From Loxodes magnus (Eukaryota; Ciliophora; Karyorelictea; Loxodida; Loxodidae): a stretch of 64,000 bases of DNA. The stretch is taken from the NCBI GenBank assembly GCA_946699065.1, contig CAMPDV010000011.1, positions 310,001-374,000 on the forward strand, written 5' to 3'. The notes under the pieces are model-generated. The model was not told the DNA's origin. It searched no databases and saw nothing but the letters and a program-made list of their open reading frames with translations. Both the position numbers and the translations under genes were made by a program. This document shows, in pieces, positions 49,690 through 64,000 of the stretch (the stretch's first letter is position 1; each line of letters opens with the position of its first letter).

Positions 49690-51715
49690 ATGGAGAAAAA
49701 TTATTTTAAGTTGTTGAAAAATAGTAACAGACATCTGGATATTTTAATTCAAAAGTACATTCTGCAGAGTATTAAGGAATTTACTTTAGACGATTTCCTC
49801 AATTTTAAATTCGTTATCAAGAATGCTAATTAGCTTTCAAGCTAGATCTTAAGTTAAATAGAGAAGTAGTAAAATAATTATGAGAATAACGTTCTGGTCT
49901 AGAATACATAAGAAATACTCTAGAAGAGCGAGAAGCTTATAGATGTACTTTGAAGAAATAGTGATTCTGCTAGTGATAAAAAAGAGAAATAGAAAATAGC
50001 TGCTAAATTGAAAAGCTTCACCCTTAATAATCTTGGTTGCTTGTATAAAATACTTGGTAAATAAACCACTGCTTTGATATATCTTTGTAAGCTTTAATAT
50101 AGAGGACTCGCTTTAGAGTTTGCAAATATCTAACTCATCCATTTACAAGAAACTGTCAACAACTTGCAATCTTATTAGTGTTATGATTTCTTTAAATTAG
50201 AAAGAAGAAGCTCTAAAACTATCAACAGCCATTATAAAGTAATTGAAGGAGGATGAAGTATTTGTTCAAAAGTAGTTATCAGAAGAGTAAGTTATGTAAA
50301 TTTCGTGTATCTATTTGAACCAAAGCTAACTGCTTAATGGAAGCTAAAAAATCTAAACATTACAAGAGATCTATGAAATCAGCTGCGAGTTACTCGGGCA
50401 GTTTAATAAGCATACAGTCCAAATTTAGGGGATGCTGAGTAAAAGTTAAAATAACTACAATGTACAGAAACAGTAATAAGACTTATACGAAGATATAGAT
50501 AACTAGGAAGAAAACTATTCTAATTCTAATTTAAATAGCAAGTAAGCTATAGTGCTGCACTAGGAATATAAGAAGTTTCAGGGTATTATGTTTAAGGTTA
50601 TCATTTTGAATGAACCTTACAAAAATAATCTCAAAATAGTTTTCTACAATAAACCTAAGGCAATTCTACTCAGAAAAGCAATTTCATACCAAAGTACAAA
50701 ATTAAAATCAACGTAAATAATAGATTTAGTTAACAGACTTGATATTGAAAGGGGAAAGATAGTAATAAGACAAGCAGCTTAAAGTAGTAAAAATTTTATG
50801 AGCATGTCTATTTCAGAAATTAAAACTCCAAGTATATTTTCGATGCAATCTGAGACTTAGCCTCAAATTACTCAAATAAAAGCAGAAAATAACAATGCTG
50901 TATATTCAGCAACTATTAAAAAAAATAATAATCAAAAGCCTGAAAGTTCCTTCTATAAGCAATTATAATAGATAATGACACAGCTAGATGCAGATTAAGA
51001 TGGAAAGCTATGTAGAGATGATATTTTCTAAGCTTTATAGATGATCAACGCAGAGGTTGATTATAAATTCGTCTTTCGCTTTTTTCACACAGAATTCCAT
51101 CAATAGGATTTAATCTCGATAAGATAGTTTTTAGAGAAGTATATCCAAATAGTTAGTAATTTGATTCAATAAATAGAACTCTAAGGTAGTTAAATTCAGC
51201 AACATTAAATATCCCTTTAAGATTTGAACGATTTTAATCCTTAAAAATAATTGATAGTAACAATAGTTTAAGCATAAGGATTGGAGTAACTTTCTTTTAA
51301 TTAAGAAAGCATGGGCTATTTTTGCTTTATTTAGTTCTAAGAATCTGAAAAATAAACCCAATATATATCCAACGAAAATCCCATTTGAGAAGAAACTTTT
51401 ACTTTCCAAGTTTCGAATAACCAAAGCAATTCCATTCTTATACAGATCAAACTTTAAAATGAAGAACTTATTTAATTAGGAGAATTAAAAATCCATTTAT
51501 AAGAAATTTGAGACTAGAAGAAGCATAGTAAATGGTATGAAATGTCAGATTCAGCTATAAAGCTTTATTTAGAAATTTAATGTATTCATGACCCTGAAAA
51601 CTTTAAAAAGAATGAAAACTTAAGACTATAAGAAAGTATACAAACTGATACTCTTCAGTAGTCAAGGCTATAGGTTTAGCTCAAAAAGCTTGGATTTCTG
51701 CATAAATATTACTGA
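49690..51715 (+). CDS. TPR, EF-hand and C2 domain protein
   Basis: A 669-residue multi-domain protein. The N-terminal third is helical with tetratricopeptide-like repeats (TLNNLGCLYKILGKQTTALI; CNLISVMISLNQKEEALKLS). Next come a low-complexity region and an EF-hand loop with correct spacing (DADQDGKLCRDDIF, about residue 435). A C2 domain follows (KQLIVTIVQAQGLEQLS, MGYFCFIQFQES, NPIWEETFTFQV). The invariant Trp of the C2 NPxW motif is TGA, strong evidence for the code. A 16 nt intron (50087-50102) joins the first TPR to DSLQSLQIS; with it removed the length is exact and the stop is TGA after KLGFLHKYY. EF-hand plus C2 suggests calcium-dependent membrane recruitment, with TPRs holding a partner. 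The full-length family is not one I recognise. Confidence 0.75.
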
Positions 51716-52848
51716 AATCTTTAATTTATGTCTAATTCTAAACCAATATCCCTTCTATTTCATCTATTAACTGAACAATTTTACTTCTCTATTAAGTCTA
51801 ATTTATTATACTTAACTCATTTTCGACTCAATTATTGAGATTTGGCTTTCTATAGCAGTTTCAAACAATTAAGGTTGTAAGTATTTAGCAAAAGAATGAA
51901 ATAGCTTGTTATGGATTATCAATATTACCTCTAACACTATATTTCTAAAGAATATCCATTAACCTATTTTAGATCTTTACCTTCTTCAATCATTCATCTC
52001 GCGAAAACCATATCAAATTTTTTATAGACTAAAGCTTTGCTTTTCTAATCCAAAAAATAAACCTGAGTAGAAAGTCAAATTTGTAAAGGTAAATAAATAC
52101 TAATAGACAGAACTATAAAAGAGAGTCAATGATAAGGTAAATAAATAGTTAGGAGATCTAGAAACTAGCTTATATCAAAACGAAATTTCAGGTTTATCAT
52201 ATATGGTTTTAGCTTTGGTAACTTAAATATAATAAATTATAAATATTAAAGAGATAATTTTCTATTTTGGCAAATTATAAAGATTCATTTATAACTATTT
52301 AACATTATTGCCTACATAAATATCTCTTGATACAAGTTTATAGAGAATAGGATAGTATAATCAAATTACATACAGATGTACTTAATAATTTATTAATAAA
52401 CAACATTAAATATAAGAAATATGATATCTAGAAACTACTATTCAGTTATTTCTAACTCTTGCTAGTAACCATAATATACTTTAGAATTAAGAAATATGAG
52501 TTTAGTACTTTAAATACTACATCTATGCTTGTAAACCTTTAAAGCTTGAGATAGTAAATGATTTGCTATTCATATATTTTCTAAACAAAGCATCTTTATT
52601 TATCAATGCTAATGAAAGTAATAAGGAATAAACTTTTATATTCTAAGCAAATTTTAAAGAGAGATATGTATTAAATAAATTGAGGCTGATATCTCTTTTA
52701 GTATTCTATAAGTAATTCCATGCTTAAATAGTCTATATAATTCTAATAGAATTGATTTAAATATGGATGAGATAGTTAGTAAATAAGATTTAATAGTAAA
52801 GTGATAAGAGACTAAACATATAAGAATTTGTTAAGTTTCTTTAATTTT
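51716..52848. other. Intergenic spacer between convergent genes
   Basis: A 1.1 kb AT-rich stretch. The kinase frame stays nominally open into it, as any TGA-free stretch would, down to a TGA at 52603-52605. Nothing else recognised. Confidence 0.45.
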
Positions 52849-54333
<1,485 letters not shown>

Positions 54334-56797
54334 CTTTATAGAATAATAAATGGATGCTTTAATTCCAATTTACACTTCTAGCTTTATATTTAAAATACCA
54401 TTTCATTATAACATTATCTTACTAAAATCCCTAACTCTACTATCTTTCAATTTTCCCCTTTCAACTCTTAGTCCTCGTACCATCAATCAACTTTAGACTC
54501 TAATAACTAAATTTTGAACCTTTACTCATGATTAGAAATAGTTAATCTTCTCCAATTATTTGCTTCTACTCTACCTGTTAACTGCTTAATTTAATTTAAG
54601 TAGGATTATATTTAAGTAATATTAAAAAGAAAGTACCATAATAGTAATATATATAGCAAATAATGCTTTTTAATGTATAGATAAACTAAGATAAAAGCTA
54701 ACTTATGCAATATCTCTTTGTTCTATATAGATGTACTCATATAACTACTATTAACCTGCTACATGAACTATTAAGATTTGCTATATACTCAATTCTTAAG
54801 AAATTCTAGTTTTTAAGTATATAAATATGCTTTTTATCAACCTGTTTATGTTTCACCATTATAACTAGATGAACTAAGTTAGTAGAATTAAATTAAAGGC
54901 ACGAGATCAAAGTGATTATATGTTAAGGTGAGATATAAATGCTTGATGTAATTAAAAATTGATTATTAGCCTAATATAAATCTCATATTTGAAAATCTTT
55001 AAATGAACTACTAATAATTAGAATTATTAATACCTTTTACACTTATAAAGACAAATCACCTAACTAATTTGTATCCTAATATTACAATGTAATATAGAGA
55101 TTCTACTGATTTAACATTTAACAGTTTTAATAAATTTCTTTAAAGTAGAGATATTCCATTGTTCATTTAAATAAATTAAGATAATTTTATAATTATATAT
55201 GTATATCTATACATCATATATACCTACTATATATATTTAATCAAATCAATATTTAAGTCGTTTCTTTAGTATATGCTTGCTTCAATATTTCTAGATATAT
55301 ATTTTACGATTTTATAGAATTAGAAGCTAAATAGATGTTTAAATCATAAAAGCTTCAATACAAGTTTTATCATCAACTGGTGTATTGATTCTATTAACTC
55401 TTCTTCGCCTCTTTTTACTATCTTTTGCTTTTACTTGGCAGAAAAATTAAAAGATTTAAGAGTTAAGTAATTGAATTTTATTCGTAAGCTTTAGAATGAT
55501 AAAAAGAGCAAAGTAAAGAAGATTGATCACTAAGTTTTATTTTATTTCCATTTAAATATGAAAATTACTAACACTAAAGTACAGCATTGCACTAACATAC
55601 TTTTCATATAAGCTTGCATATATAATAAGGTACTCAAATAAAGGATTAAATTACTCATAAAAAGGTGCTTAATTTATTATAGAAGCTATTAAATTTAGCA
55701 ATTAGCTCCCATAAAATCTTCTAAAGTTTGCTTTTAAGTTAATAAAACATTTATTTGCTTAAATGGAATAAAATGGGGTAATTAATTATATTTAAATAGG
55801 ATTATTAATAGAAACATATTTAAACAAATATCATTACTATAAACTCCATTTTTCAATAGCTCAATATTTAAGCAATGTTTAGTTTTATTTTAATAAAAAG
55901 ATGATGATACAATTAGCTCTATTTGATACAGTGAAATCAAACTGCCTTCCTTCTGAACTCATTAAAATGTTATAATCACAATCAAACTATTATATCTTAT
56001 TAACTACAATCTCTATTTTTTCAAGTATAGAGAACCTTTTTAAAATTCATTTGCTAGTTAAAAATCTAAAAGTGCTAGACTATTAACTGCTTAGCTGTAC
56101 TGTTTTAAATTGTAAGAAAGGAAATAAAGATGTTTGTTAATCAACTCTGAATAAATACCTAATTACCTCAATAGCACTTTATCAACTCTTTTCTACTAAT
56201 ACTGCTTAAATTAGCAATACTTTTAAAGAATTAATTAATCATTTCAAATTAGAAAATATAAGCTACCTTTTAAAGAGAAGGATAGTAGCAAAGCTAAGTA
56301 GTAAGTAAACAGTCTAGAGAGTGATTAAAAATATAAAATGGAGCAATATCTATTTAATAGTAGAAATGGATATTTACTTATGGTATTCTAGCTAGTTAAT
56401 CTATTTAACTTACATGACCATAGTAAGAATCTTTTCTCGAAGAGAGGTAGCTATTAAATCAAAAACTTTCTTAAATACTCTTTAATGATAAAGTAATCAG
56501 ATAACAGTATAATTAAAGTATAGTTCCAAGTAATAGATGTGTGGTGGCTAATAAATAAAGAATTTAAAGAGATGTCTGTGTAAATGATAAATATTTTAAC
56601 TTAATAAGTATTAGATCAAAATACATTTCTAGTAGTTTTTATTATTTTATGGAGATCTGTTGAAGAGATCGATTTAAAGGTAGATAGGGTGTTGGTTTAA
56701 ATAAGTTAGGATATAAATAATAAAGGGAGCTAGGTTTTGTTTATTATTGCATAGTAATAATTTTATTTGTTTTCAAAATCAAAATTCATAATAAAAG
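54334..56797. other. AT-rich intergenic region between divergent genes
   Basis: A 2.5 kb stretch with no gene, RNA or clear repeat recognised. It must hold the promoter of the ribosomal protein gene on its right. Confidence 0.5.
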
Positions 56798-57553
56798 ATG
56801 GTGAAGAAGGTAGCTAAAGCAAAGAAGGTCAAGGAAAGCGAAAGCGCAAATCCTCTTTATGAGCAAAAAGTAAAAAACTACACCATCGGGTGTGATATCT
56901 AGCCAAAACGTGATCTTTACAGGTTTGTGAGGTGGCCAGAGAATATATAAATTTAGCGTAAGAAGCGCATTTTGCTCAAAAGATTGAAGGTTCCTCCTGC
57001 TGTAAACCAATTCAACGAGACTTTGGACCGCAATTAAACAAAAAAACTCTTCAAATTATTGGCTAAATACAGACCAGAAAGCAAAGAGGAGAAAAAAGAA
57101 CGTTTATAAAAGATTGCTTAGGAAAAGGAAGAAAAAAAGGAACAGCAGTAGCAAAAACCATATGTCTTAAAATATGGACTTAAGCATGTAACTAATCTCA
57201 TTGAATAGAAATAAGCTAGATTAGTTGTAATTGCCAATGATGTGGAGCCATTAGAAGTAGTTATATGGTTACCTACATTATGCAGAACAATGGATATTCC
57301 TTATCTTATAGTTAAGAACAAGTAACGTCTAGGAACTCTTCTTTATAAGAAAACCGCATCTGTTCTTGCTCTAACAGACGTCAAAAAAGAGGATTCAAAT
57401 GAGTTTGAAGGATGGCTTAAGACTGCTAGATCACAATTTAACGAAGCCAAAAAGACATGGGGAGGTAAGGTTATGGGATGCAAGCACTAGCACAAGATGG
57501 CAGCCAGGGAGAGAGCACTTGCAGCTGAAGCAGCTAAAAAGGCAGGGCTTTGA
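56798..57553 (+). CDS. RPL7A: Ribosomal protein eL8 (L7a)
   Basis: A 251-residue cytosolic large-subunit ribosomal protein, full length for the family. It carries the family signature [20 protein letters not shown] followed by [13 protein letters not shown]. Then comes the L7Ae-type RNA-binding core ([58 protein letters not shown]). The basic C-terminus ends [18 protein letters not shown] and TGA. Gln is written TAA or TAG more often than CAA or CAG, even in this presumably abundant protein. All four Trp codons are TGG and TGA occurs only as the stop. There is no intron. Base composition is less AT-rich than the flanks. It starts at the first ATG in an A-rich context. Confidence 0.96.
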
Positions 57554-60031
57554 AGATTTAACATTTAAAAATTAACTAAATAAACCAATAAATCTATCTA
57601 GTGTGGATAGCCTTCAATACTTCCCTAACTTAAAACTATTAATCTTTGTCCTTTTTTCATTATTAGCAATAAAGAAAAAGCTAATAAATTAACTAAATTA
57701 ACACTCGCTAAGAAACTAGAATTTGGAATTTAATTAGTACTTCTAGTTTGCAAGACATAAAAAGAGACTAAGCAACAATATAAAAGAAGAAGTTAAGTTT
57801 GATTTAATTTCATAAATTAAAGCACATAAAATAATAAAGCTATAAATATTGCAAGTTTATTACATCCTTGCAAAATAATAACTTAGCATGCAAGAAATAT
57901 TCTAAATATAGTAGTCTGCTTTTAAACTATTTAACTTTTCTAAATTTTAAGCAATAATTTAAGTAACTATCTCCCTATGTAAAATAAAAGCTAAATCATT
58001 TAAGTAAAAAGTAAGCTTCAAAGCCAAAAATATAAATTATTCATTAAATAAGCCCTTAATAATACAATTTTGAAAGCAAATTTACTTTAAATTAAAAAAT
58101 CTAAAAATTTACTAGAACTATTCTCTAATCATGTCACTGTTCTCTTTAACGAAAGTCTAAAAAAGAAATTTTTTAAATAAAATGAAATAACTGCATATAA
58201 GAATAAATACTCATTAGCAATAGAGTAAGTTTTAAAAGAGAACATAGAATTCTTAATTTAATTATTGATCCTATTAACTAAGCAAACTTCTATTAATATT
58301 AAGCAATTAGCAATTTATTCCCCTTTTTTAATGATATGCAAACTACATAAAGCAATCATTTTTAATAAACTATATAATTTGGGAGGATTAGAAGCAAAAA
58401 AAGCGAAGCTTGAGATAAATTAGTAGATATTTATAAACTAAATAGGTTCTTCATACAATTAATTGATAATAGTGTATATTATTTTATCTAGATATAATAT
58501 CATATTATTTAGGAAATTAGAGGATGTATATAATTCCTATATAAACTAAAAGGATGATTTATTATCATCTATATTATCAAGCTCTAGTTGCTTTACCTTA
58601 TTTTTAACACTACTTTTGTATCATAAATTAAACAGAAAACATTTCTTTGAATTTTTTATCTTTTATACTAAATTCTGAAGTTGAGTAGGATTAATCAAGT
58701 TTCCTGCAGCTATCTGTTCAAATAAAGGAAGAATTATAATTATAGAGATATCTAAATTTTGTTAATTCTGAAGACTTCTGGTTTCATTAATAGAAACCTA
58801 AAAACATTAGAGCAAAATATTGGAAAGATAATTTGAAATAGCTAAGTACTATCAAAGCTTTTAACTACTTGTAGTAAATAATTTGAATCTAATGAATAAT
58901 TAATAATTACAATGAAATAAGTACTTTACAGCTATTTTCTAATTGTTTTTTCGCTTATCTAGGTGTAATAAGCATGTAATGGAATGTGAAAATAAGGAAT
59001 ATTAATTGAAGCCTTACAAAAATAGAGAGATCTCATAAACTAAGCAAATGAAATATATGTAAGTTAATAAGATGTGAAATCATAAGCTAGTTTAGATGTA
59101 ATCAGCAGGTAATAGAAACCAATTAAGAAAATAAAAAAGGACTATAAACTTAAATCTTTGATGGATGTATTTATCAGCTACTAAATTAAGAATAATCAAG
59201 GCTTTAAAATTATATAAGATACTAGCTGTCTTAGTTAATTACATACATTAGATTAATAAAACGCCCATAAAGAAAGTCAATTATTTTCCCTTTTTTAAGA
59301 TAAAATATAAAAGAAAGGAAACAAAAGTTAGTCTAATTAGAAGATTAGCAGTTATAAAGGAAATAGTATTTGTCTTAAAAAAATAACTTGATTAAATTAA
59401 AAGTCTAATAGCTGGTATTTTTATTTGAGGTTAAATTTAAGGGTTAAACAGATTAAATTGAATATATAAAATTTTATAATTATGTAAAAATAAAAGAAGC
59501 AACGTATAAATTAATAGCTATTTTTTTCTTAGTGTGAGAGAAATTAAAATTTAAAGGTAAATAAATTGCTTCGTTAGTTATTTATATCCATTATTTTTAT
59601 TCCAAAGAATACTTCATTCTTGCAAAACTAAATTTCTATTTACAAACTCTTAAAAATGAAGTTATTACTGGTTTCTTTGAATTGTTATACTAATTAATAA
59701 GGAAAATGTCGATATATTAGTAAGCATTATAAGTTTATTATATTTGAAATAAGTAAAGCATAGAGTAATATATTTAAGTATAGAGAACTAAAAGGTAATA
59801 TGCTTCCTATGTTAAGTTCAGTGAATTTTAATTAAATAGTTATTATCATAAAGAAAAGAGCTAATAATTGGTTATTCAGAAGCTTTTTTTTATTGATTTA
59901 AAGTCTATTTATCTGCTAAGCATATATAGTTGCTTTTTATTTATTTGCTTAAACTATTCGAAGTTTTAGAGTTTAACAATTTGTTTTAAATCCCTAATTT
60001 ATAAATAATCCAATTAGGCATATTTTGGCAA
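57554..60031. other. AT-rich intergenic region
   Basis: A 2.5 kb stretch between two plus-strand genes. Nothing recognised beyond A/T-rich low complexity. Confidence 0.5.
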
Positions 60032-63000
60032 ATGGATTAGAAATCTAGTTGGCTTAAGTGAAAAGAGTAATGAAAAGATAATATTTTTGAAGTATTGTAT
60101 AGACTTACGTTGTCACTCCCTCATTCTAAGATCTGATTTGCTTCAACGATGTTGATATAACTTGTTCAGTTGATTTATTTTCCCTTTAATTACAATTAAG
60201 GGTTTCCTTGGCAGGACAAAACAATCTTTAAAGCTATTTGAAGTTTCGTGAAATATTTTAGAATAATTTCTTATTTAGAGCATGGAACATCAACAACCTA
60301 TATAATTCCATTCTTTATTATAGGGGTTTTTCTTTTTTTTATGTTGATCTTATTTATTTGAATTTCCTTTACGATTAATAAAAAAAGTTCAAACTAAATT
60401 TGACTTTTAAATCTATTGAAATATTGAATTTTGCTCCAGCTTTCCATTTTTTTTCTACCGATGTTAGAACTATTTGCTTCGATGTTTAGATGCCAAGAAG
60501 GTAAACTATTCATAGGAGATGATATTAAATGTTGGGAAAGTATTCACCTGTTCTATATAATAGCAGCAATTGTATTCATTTCAATACTAATATTTACTAG
60601 CTTTTGCTTGATAATGGTTTTCCACGAAACTGGCTATAAATTTATGGCTAAGTTGGGTGGTGAATCTGATAAATACTACTTAATTAATGGCACGATACAA
60701 ACTTTTTCCTTTATAGTATTTGAAAAGCAGCAATGAACCTTGATAATAATAATGCTTATAGGTGTATTTATCGTAATTCACTATCTTAGTAATTGAACCC
60801 ATTATGCTTAGCATTCTCAAGCTATCGTTTATATGCTTATCAATATAATTTACCTTTGGACAGTTTTATGTCTCTTTATTGTAAAGCTAATGGAAGACAG
60901 TGAATTTACAGGAGGATGCTAATTTTGATTAGCAGGTATACCAATCGTAATAATATACGTTATAGTTTAACCTGACTGAAGAGAGCATTTAATGCATATT
61001 TATTGCTTGAACATAAAGCTAGACATTAATGTAGTACAGCAATGCTAATTCCTATTAGACTTAATGAAAAACAAAGAAATTTACTACAAAGACCAAAATT
61101 CACTGCTGGTTGGTTTTCAAATGAATCATAGAAGCGTATGTGTTGATGGATACTGTCCTATTGTTAGATAATAATACCGTGAGAACCTTAAGATAGAGGA
61201 GTATAAGCTTAATTAAGTAGATGATGAAGAAAATTTAAAAATAGACCCTTATGAAAACATGCTACGGTTTGTTGACTATTTATTCTATAAAACTTTAAAT
61301 AAGAAGTTCATTAACAGTGCCCTTCTACATATAGCTTATGGCATTTTTAAAATGGAGCGCAAAAATGAAAGATTACTAGCTTTGGACTAATTAAAATACG
61401 CAGAAGAAAAGAATCCAAATTTAGAACAACAATTCATGATTTATAAGTATAAGAAGATGGTAAACGATTAAATAATGCAATCTATAAATGAAGATGGAAA
61501 ACTTGACGTAGTTAGTATGATTGCTTATGATAATCATATCAAAAAGTTTGAAGATGTTATGAAAAACGTAGTCGAATTATATCTGGAATTCTGGTCGCAT
61601 CTTTTAGAAATACAAACTGAGTTAAGCAAAATTGACGACCTAGGGATAAGAATTCAAGAATGTCTTTTGACAATTAATTAGTAATGACAAAAACTATACA
61701 ATCTTAATCCTAATAATACTAAAATAATGTAGAAATATTCTTCTTTCTTGCTTCAAATCTTAAACGACGAATAAGGAAAAGAGTTTGAAGAGAAAATTAA
61801 AATTATCACTTCATCTAACTTGAATAAAATTTACCTAGGCTAAGATGAACTTCTAGATAATGTAGAAAATGCATTTCATGATAATGGAACTGCAATTATT
61901 TAAGTGGCGATTGATAAAGACAGCTAAGGAAAAATAATAACTTCTACTAATGGAATAAGTAGACTTTTTGGTTACAATGAAGAAGAATTGATAGGTAGAA
62001 AAGTAACTTTGATTATTCCACCTCCATTTAATATAAATTATGATACATATATAAAGAGTTTTCTAGACTGGTATGAAGATAACAATTTTAATAACATTTG
62101 TCTTAAAATCTTTGGACTTCATAAATCTGGATATATTTTTCCTGTAACACTTAACATTAATCCTATTACTAAATCTATGCAAAAAAACTAGTTTTCATGC
62201 TAGATTATCCAAGAAAAAGCAAACTTAAGTTCTTGCTTTTTGCTATTAGATAGAGAATTCAATGTCTAAGCGATTTCAGCAGGATGTATAAAGCTACTAA
62301 GCCTAACTAAAGGTTTAGTTAAGAACAAAATTAACTTCTAGTAGATGGTTCCTTCTATTCAAAACAAAAATGAACTATAAAAGCTTTTAGGAATTAAGGG
62401 TGAACTAATAGAAGTTTATCTTCCATGCTTAAGGAAAGAAAACAGCAATCCTTAAACTTAATAGTCATAAACTTCGATACCAGAGATTGAATAACCTAAA
62501 TAAGAGTAAAGCAAAATAGTATTTGAAAAGAAAATATCTCTATTATGCTAAATAGCTACTTTTACATTTAACAACCAAATAGAGTCCTACGCTGTCAAAT
62601 TTGACTAAGTAGAGTAGCCTCTTTAAGATAAAAATAATAAAATCTTAGTAGATAGCTAAGTTTTTCAGAAGCAGTTCTAATTCCATTACAATACATAAGA
62701 GCAAGAATTATACTCAACTAGATAGAAGCTTTAAAAAAAGATCTTTAAATTGTCATAAGAAGATTAGTTATTGCAAGATTCTGACGATTAAATCTCTCAT
62801 AGTCAAAATTTAGAAATTAGTGACTACTCTTCAATGCTCTCTATTGATGCTTCTCAGAACTCTTCTTTAATTTAAGATTTAGCAAGTGAAGCTAAAAATT
62901 CAATTAAGGAAACGGATTCAGATAAATAAAGTTAAGAAGAAAATATAAGTTAATCAAGTTAAGAATTTGATTAAGAAATGCCTTCTAAAGAAAATAAAGA

Positions 63001-64000
63001 AGAGGTATTGACATAAGAAGAGCTTAAATAGACTTAATAATAATGAAATAAGGAAAATTACTGAAAAAACATAATCGTTAAGAGATTTTAGTCAGGTATT
63101 TTTGTGCTTATCAGTGATAACACCAATAATGATATGAAAAAGAATCGTTAGGCTTATTTAACAGCCTTGACCCAGCAAGAAAATGAGTAGAATGAAAAGA
63201 TAGCCTATCGCTATGAAAAAGTTAAAATGAGTAGAATTAAAAAAGCAATTTAAGATTCAATTAACAGTAAAAAGGAAAACAAGAATTTGAAGATATTAAA
63301 ATACGTAATTTGATGTATTTTGTCTATTTTAATTATCATCTCTACTATAGAATATAAGTTATCTGATAGCTAGTTTAACGATGAGATATAGAACATTTAA
63401 TTGGTATATTAATCTTTTGAAAGAGAATTTTTCCTCCAAAAAGCTGTGACAGACACTAAAACTTTGCTTCTTTTTTCTGACTAAACCTTGAGTTATAACT
63501 AAGAGTAAGAAAAAATCACAAGAGATAGTTTAATGAATAATATTTTGTAGCTTAAGCAACTTTAAGATTAATTATCTGAAAGTGACATTAAAAGATCTGG
63601 ATCTCATTATGAATTACTGTTTGGAGGCAAAGTATTCCTACAGTTTAATTAAAGTGGATCAGTTAGCAAAAATAATTATTCTATGAGAAACGCAATTTCA
63701 GTCTACTGTTCTCAAGCTTATAATATCTATTCAACTAACTTAACCTAATTTCAATCAGTATCAGATTCCATATACTTCATTATCTTTAATGGCTTAAATG
63801 GACTATGATAAAACGTATAAACCTCCACATAATACTATTTAAGTGAATTTAATAATAGACTCCACTCTTAAGACGATACTCTAATGATTACTCTAGTGAC
63901 TTCTTTAATTTCCTCTCTGCTGAGCATTTTGTTTTTGGTTTATGTTTTGAACAAAGTTAACCGATAAAGAATGCAAGTTCTGTGCCTCTTTCTTGAAATA
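60032..64000 (+). CDS. TmcB-like multi-membrane PAS-domain protein (3' end outside window)
   Basis: At least 1323 residues of a protein of the large ciliate family named after Dictyostelium tiny macrocysts protein B. The ATG at 60032 opens the frame (MDQKSSWLKWKEQ) and it stays in frame to the window end with no intron needed. About nine membrane segments occupy the first ~370 residues, including STTYIIPFFIIGVFLFFMLI and FYIIAAIVFISILIFTSFC. A helical region follows with family-type motifs (LLHIAYGIFKMERKNERLL, LEFWSHLLEIQTELSKI). A PAS domain lies at about residues 620-740 (TNGISRLFGYNEEELIGRKV). Later come a Gln/Ser-rich linker and further membrane segments at about 1088 and 1285. TGA encodes several Trp. 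PAS plus membrane topology suggests a sensor; ligand and output are unknown. Confidence 0.8.

Overview
The window is nuclear DNA from a ciliate, very AT-rich, that uses all three classical stop codons as sense codons. TAA and TAG read as glutamine in every recognisable gene. TGA reads as tryptophan inside genes, at invariant Trp positions such as the DWWS and NPW motifs of an NDR kinase and the NPxW motif of a C2 domain, and also ends most genes. UAA/UAG=Gln with dual-use UGA is the published karyorelict code (Loxodes and relatives, NCBI table 27). The heterotrich Condylostoma (table 28) is the main alternative. Introns are tiny: eight distinct, frame-restoring GT-AG introns of 16-23 nt are seen. 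Gene assignment is from sequence reading only; no database was searched.

Layout. 1-9819: a tandem array of a ~4.16 kb unit (two near-identical complete copies and a broken third), each complete copy carrying the same tetraspanin gene on the minus strand. The broken third copy holds a 314 bp GC-richer insertion flanked by 11 bp direct repeats. 9820-18300: a graveyard of an ORF1/Gag-like, zinc-knuckle and coiled-coil repeat family, mixed with a degenerate AT-rich satellite. 18300-64000: a gene-bearing region with long AT-rich spacers.

Genes in order after the repeats: PP2C phosphatase (-), large receptor with a periplasmic-binding-type ectodomain and many membrane segments (+), WD-repeat/coiled-coil protein (-), EF-hand protein (+), SK-like potassium channel (-), bacterial-type D-Ala-D-Ala carboxypeptidase homologue (+), NDUFA8-like twin CX9C complex I protein (+), mitochondrial membrane protein (-), U2AF small subunit (-), TPR/EF-hand/C2 protein (+), NDR-type AGC kinase (-), ribosomal protein eL8 (+), and a TmcB-like multi-membrane PAS protein (+, runs off the window). 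There is no operon logic; neighbours alternate strands. By theme the set is rich in signalling and membrane sensing (receptor, channel, kinase, phosphatase, calcium-binding proteins, PAS sensor, tetraspanin), with two mitochondrial proteins, one splicing factor and one ribosomal protein. No rRNA, convincing tRNA, telomere repeat or CRISPR array was seen.
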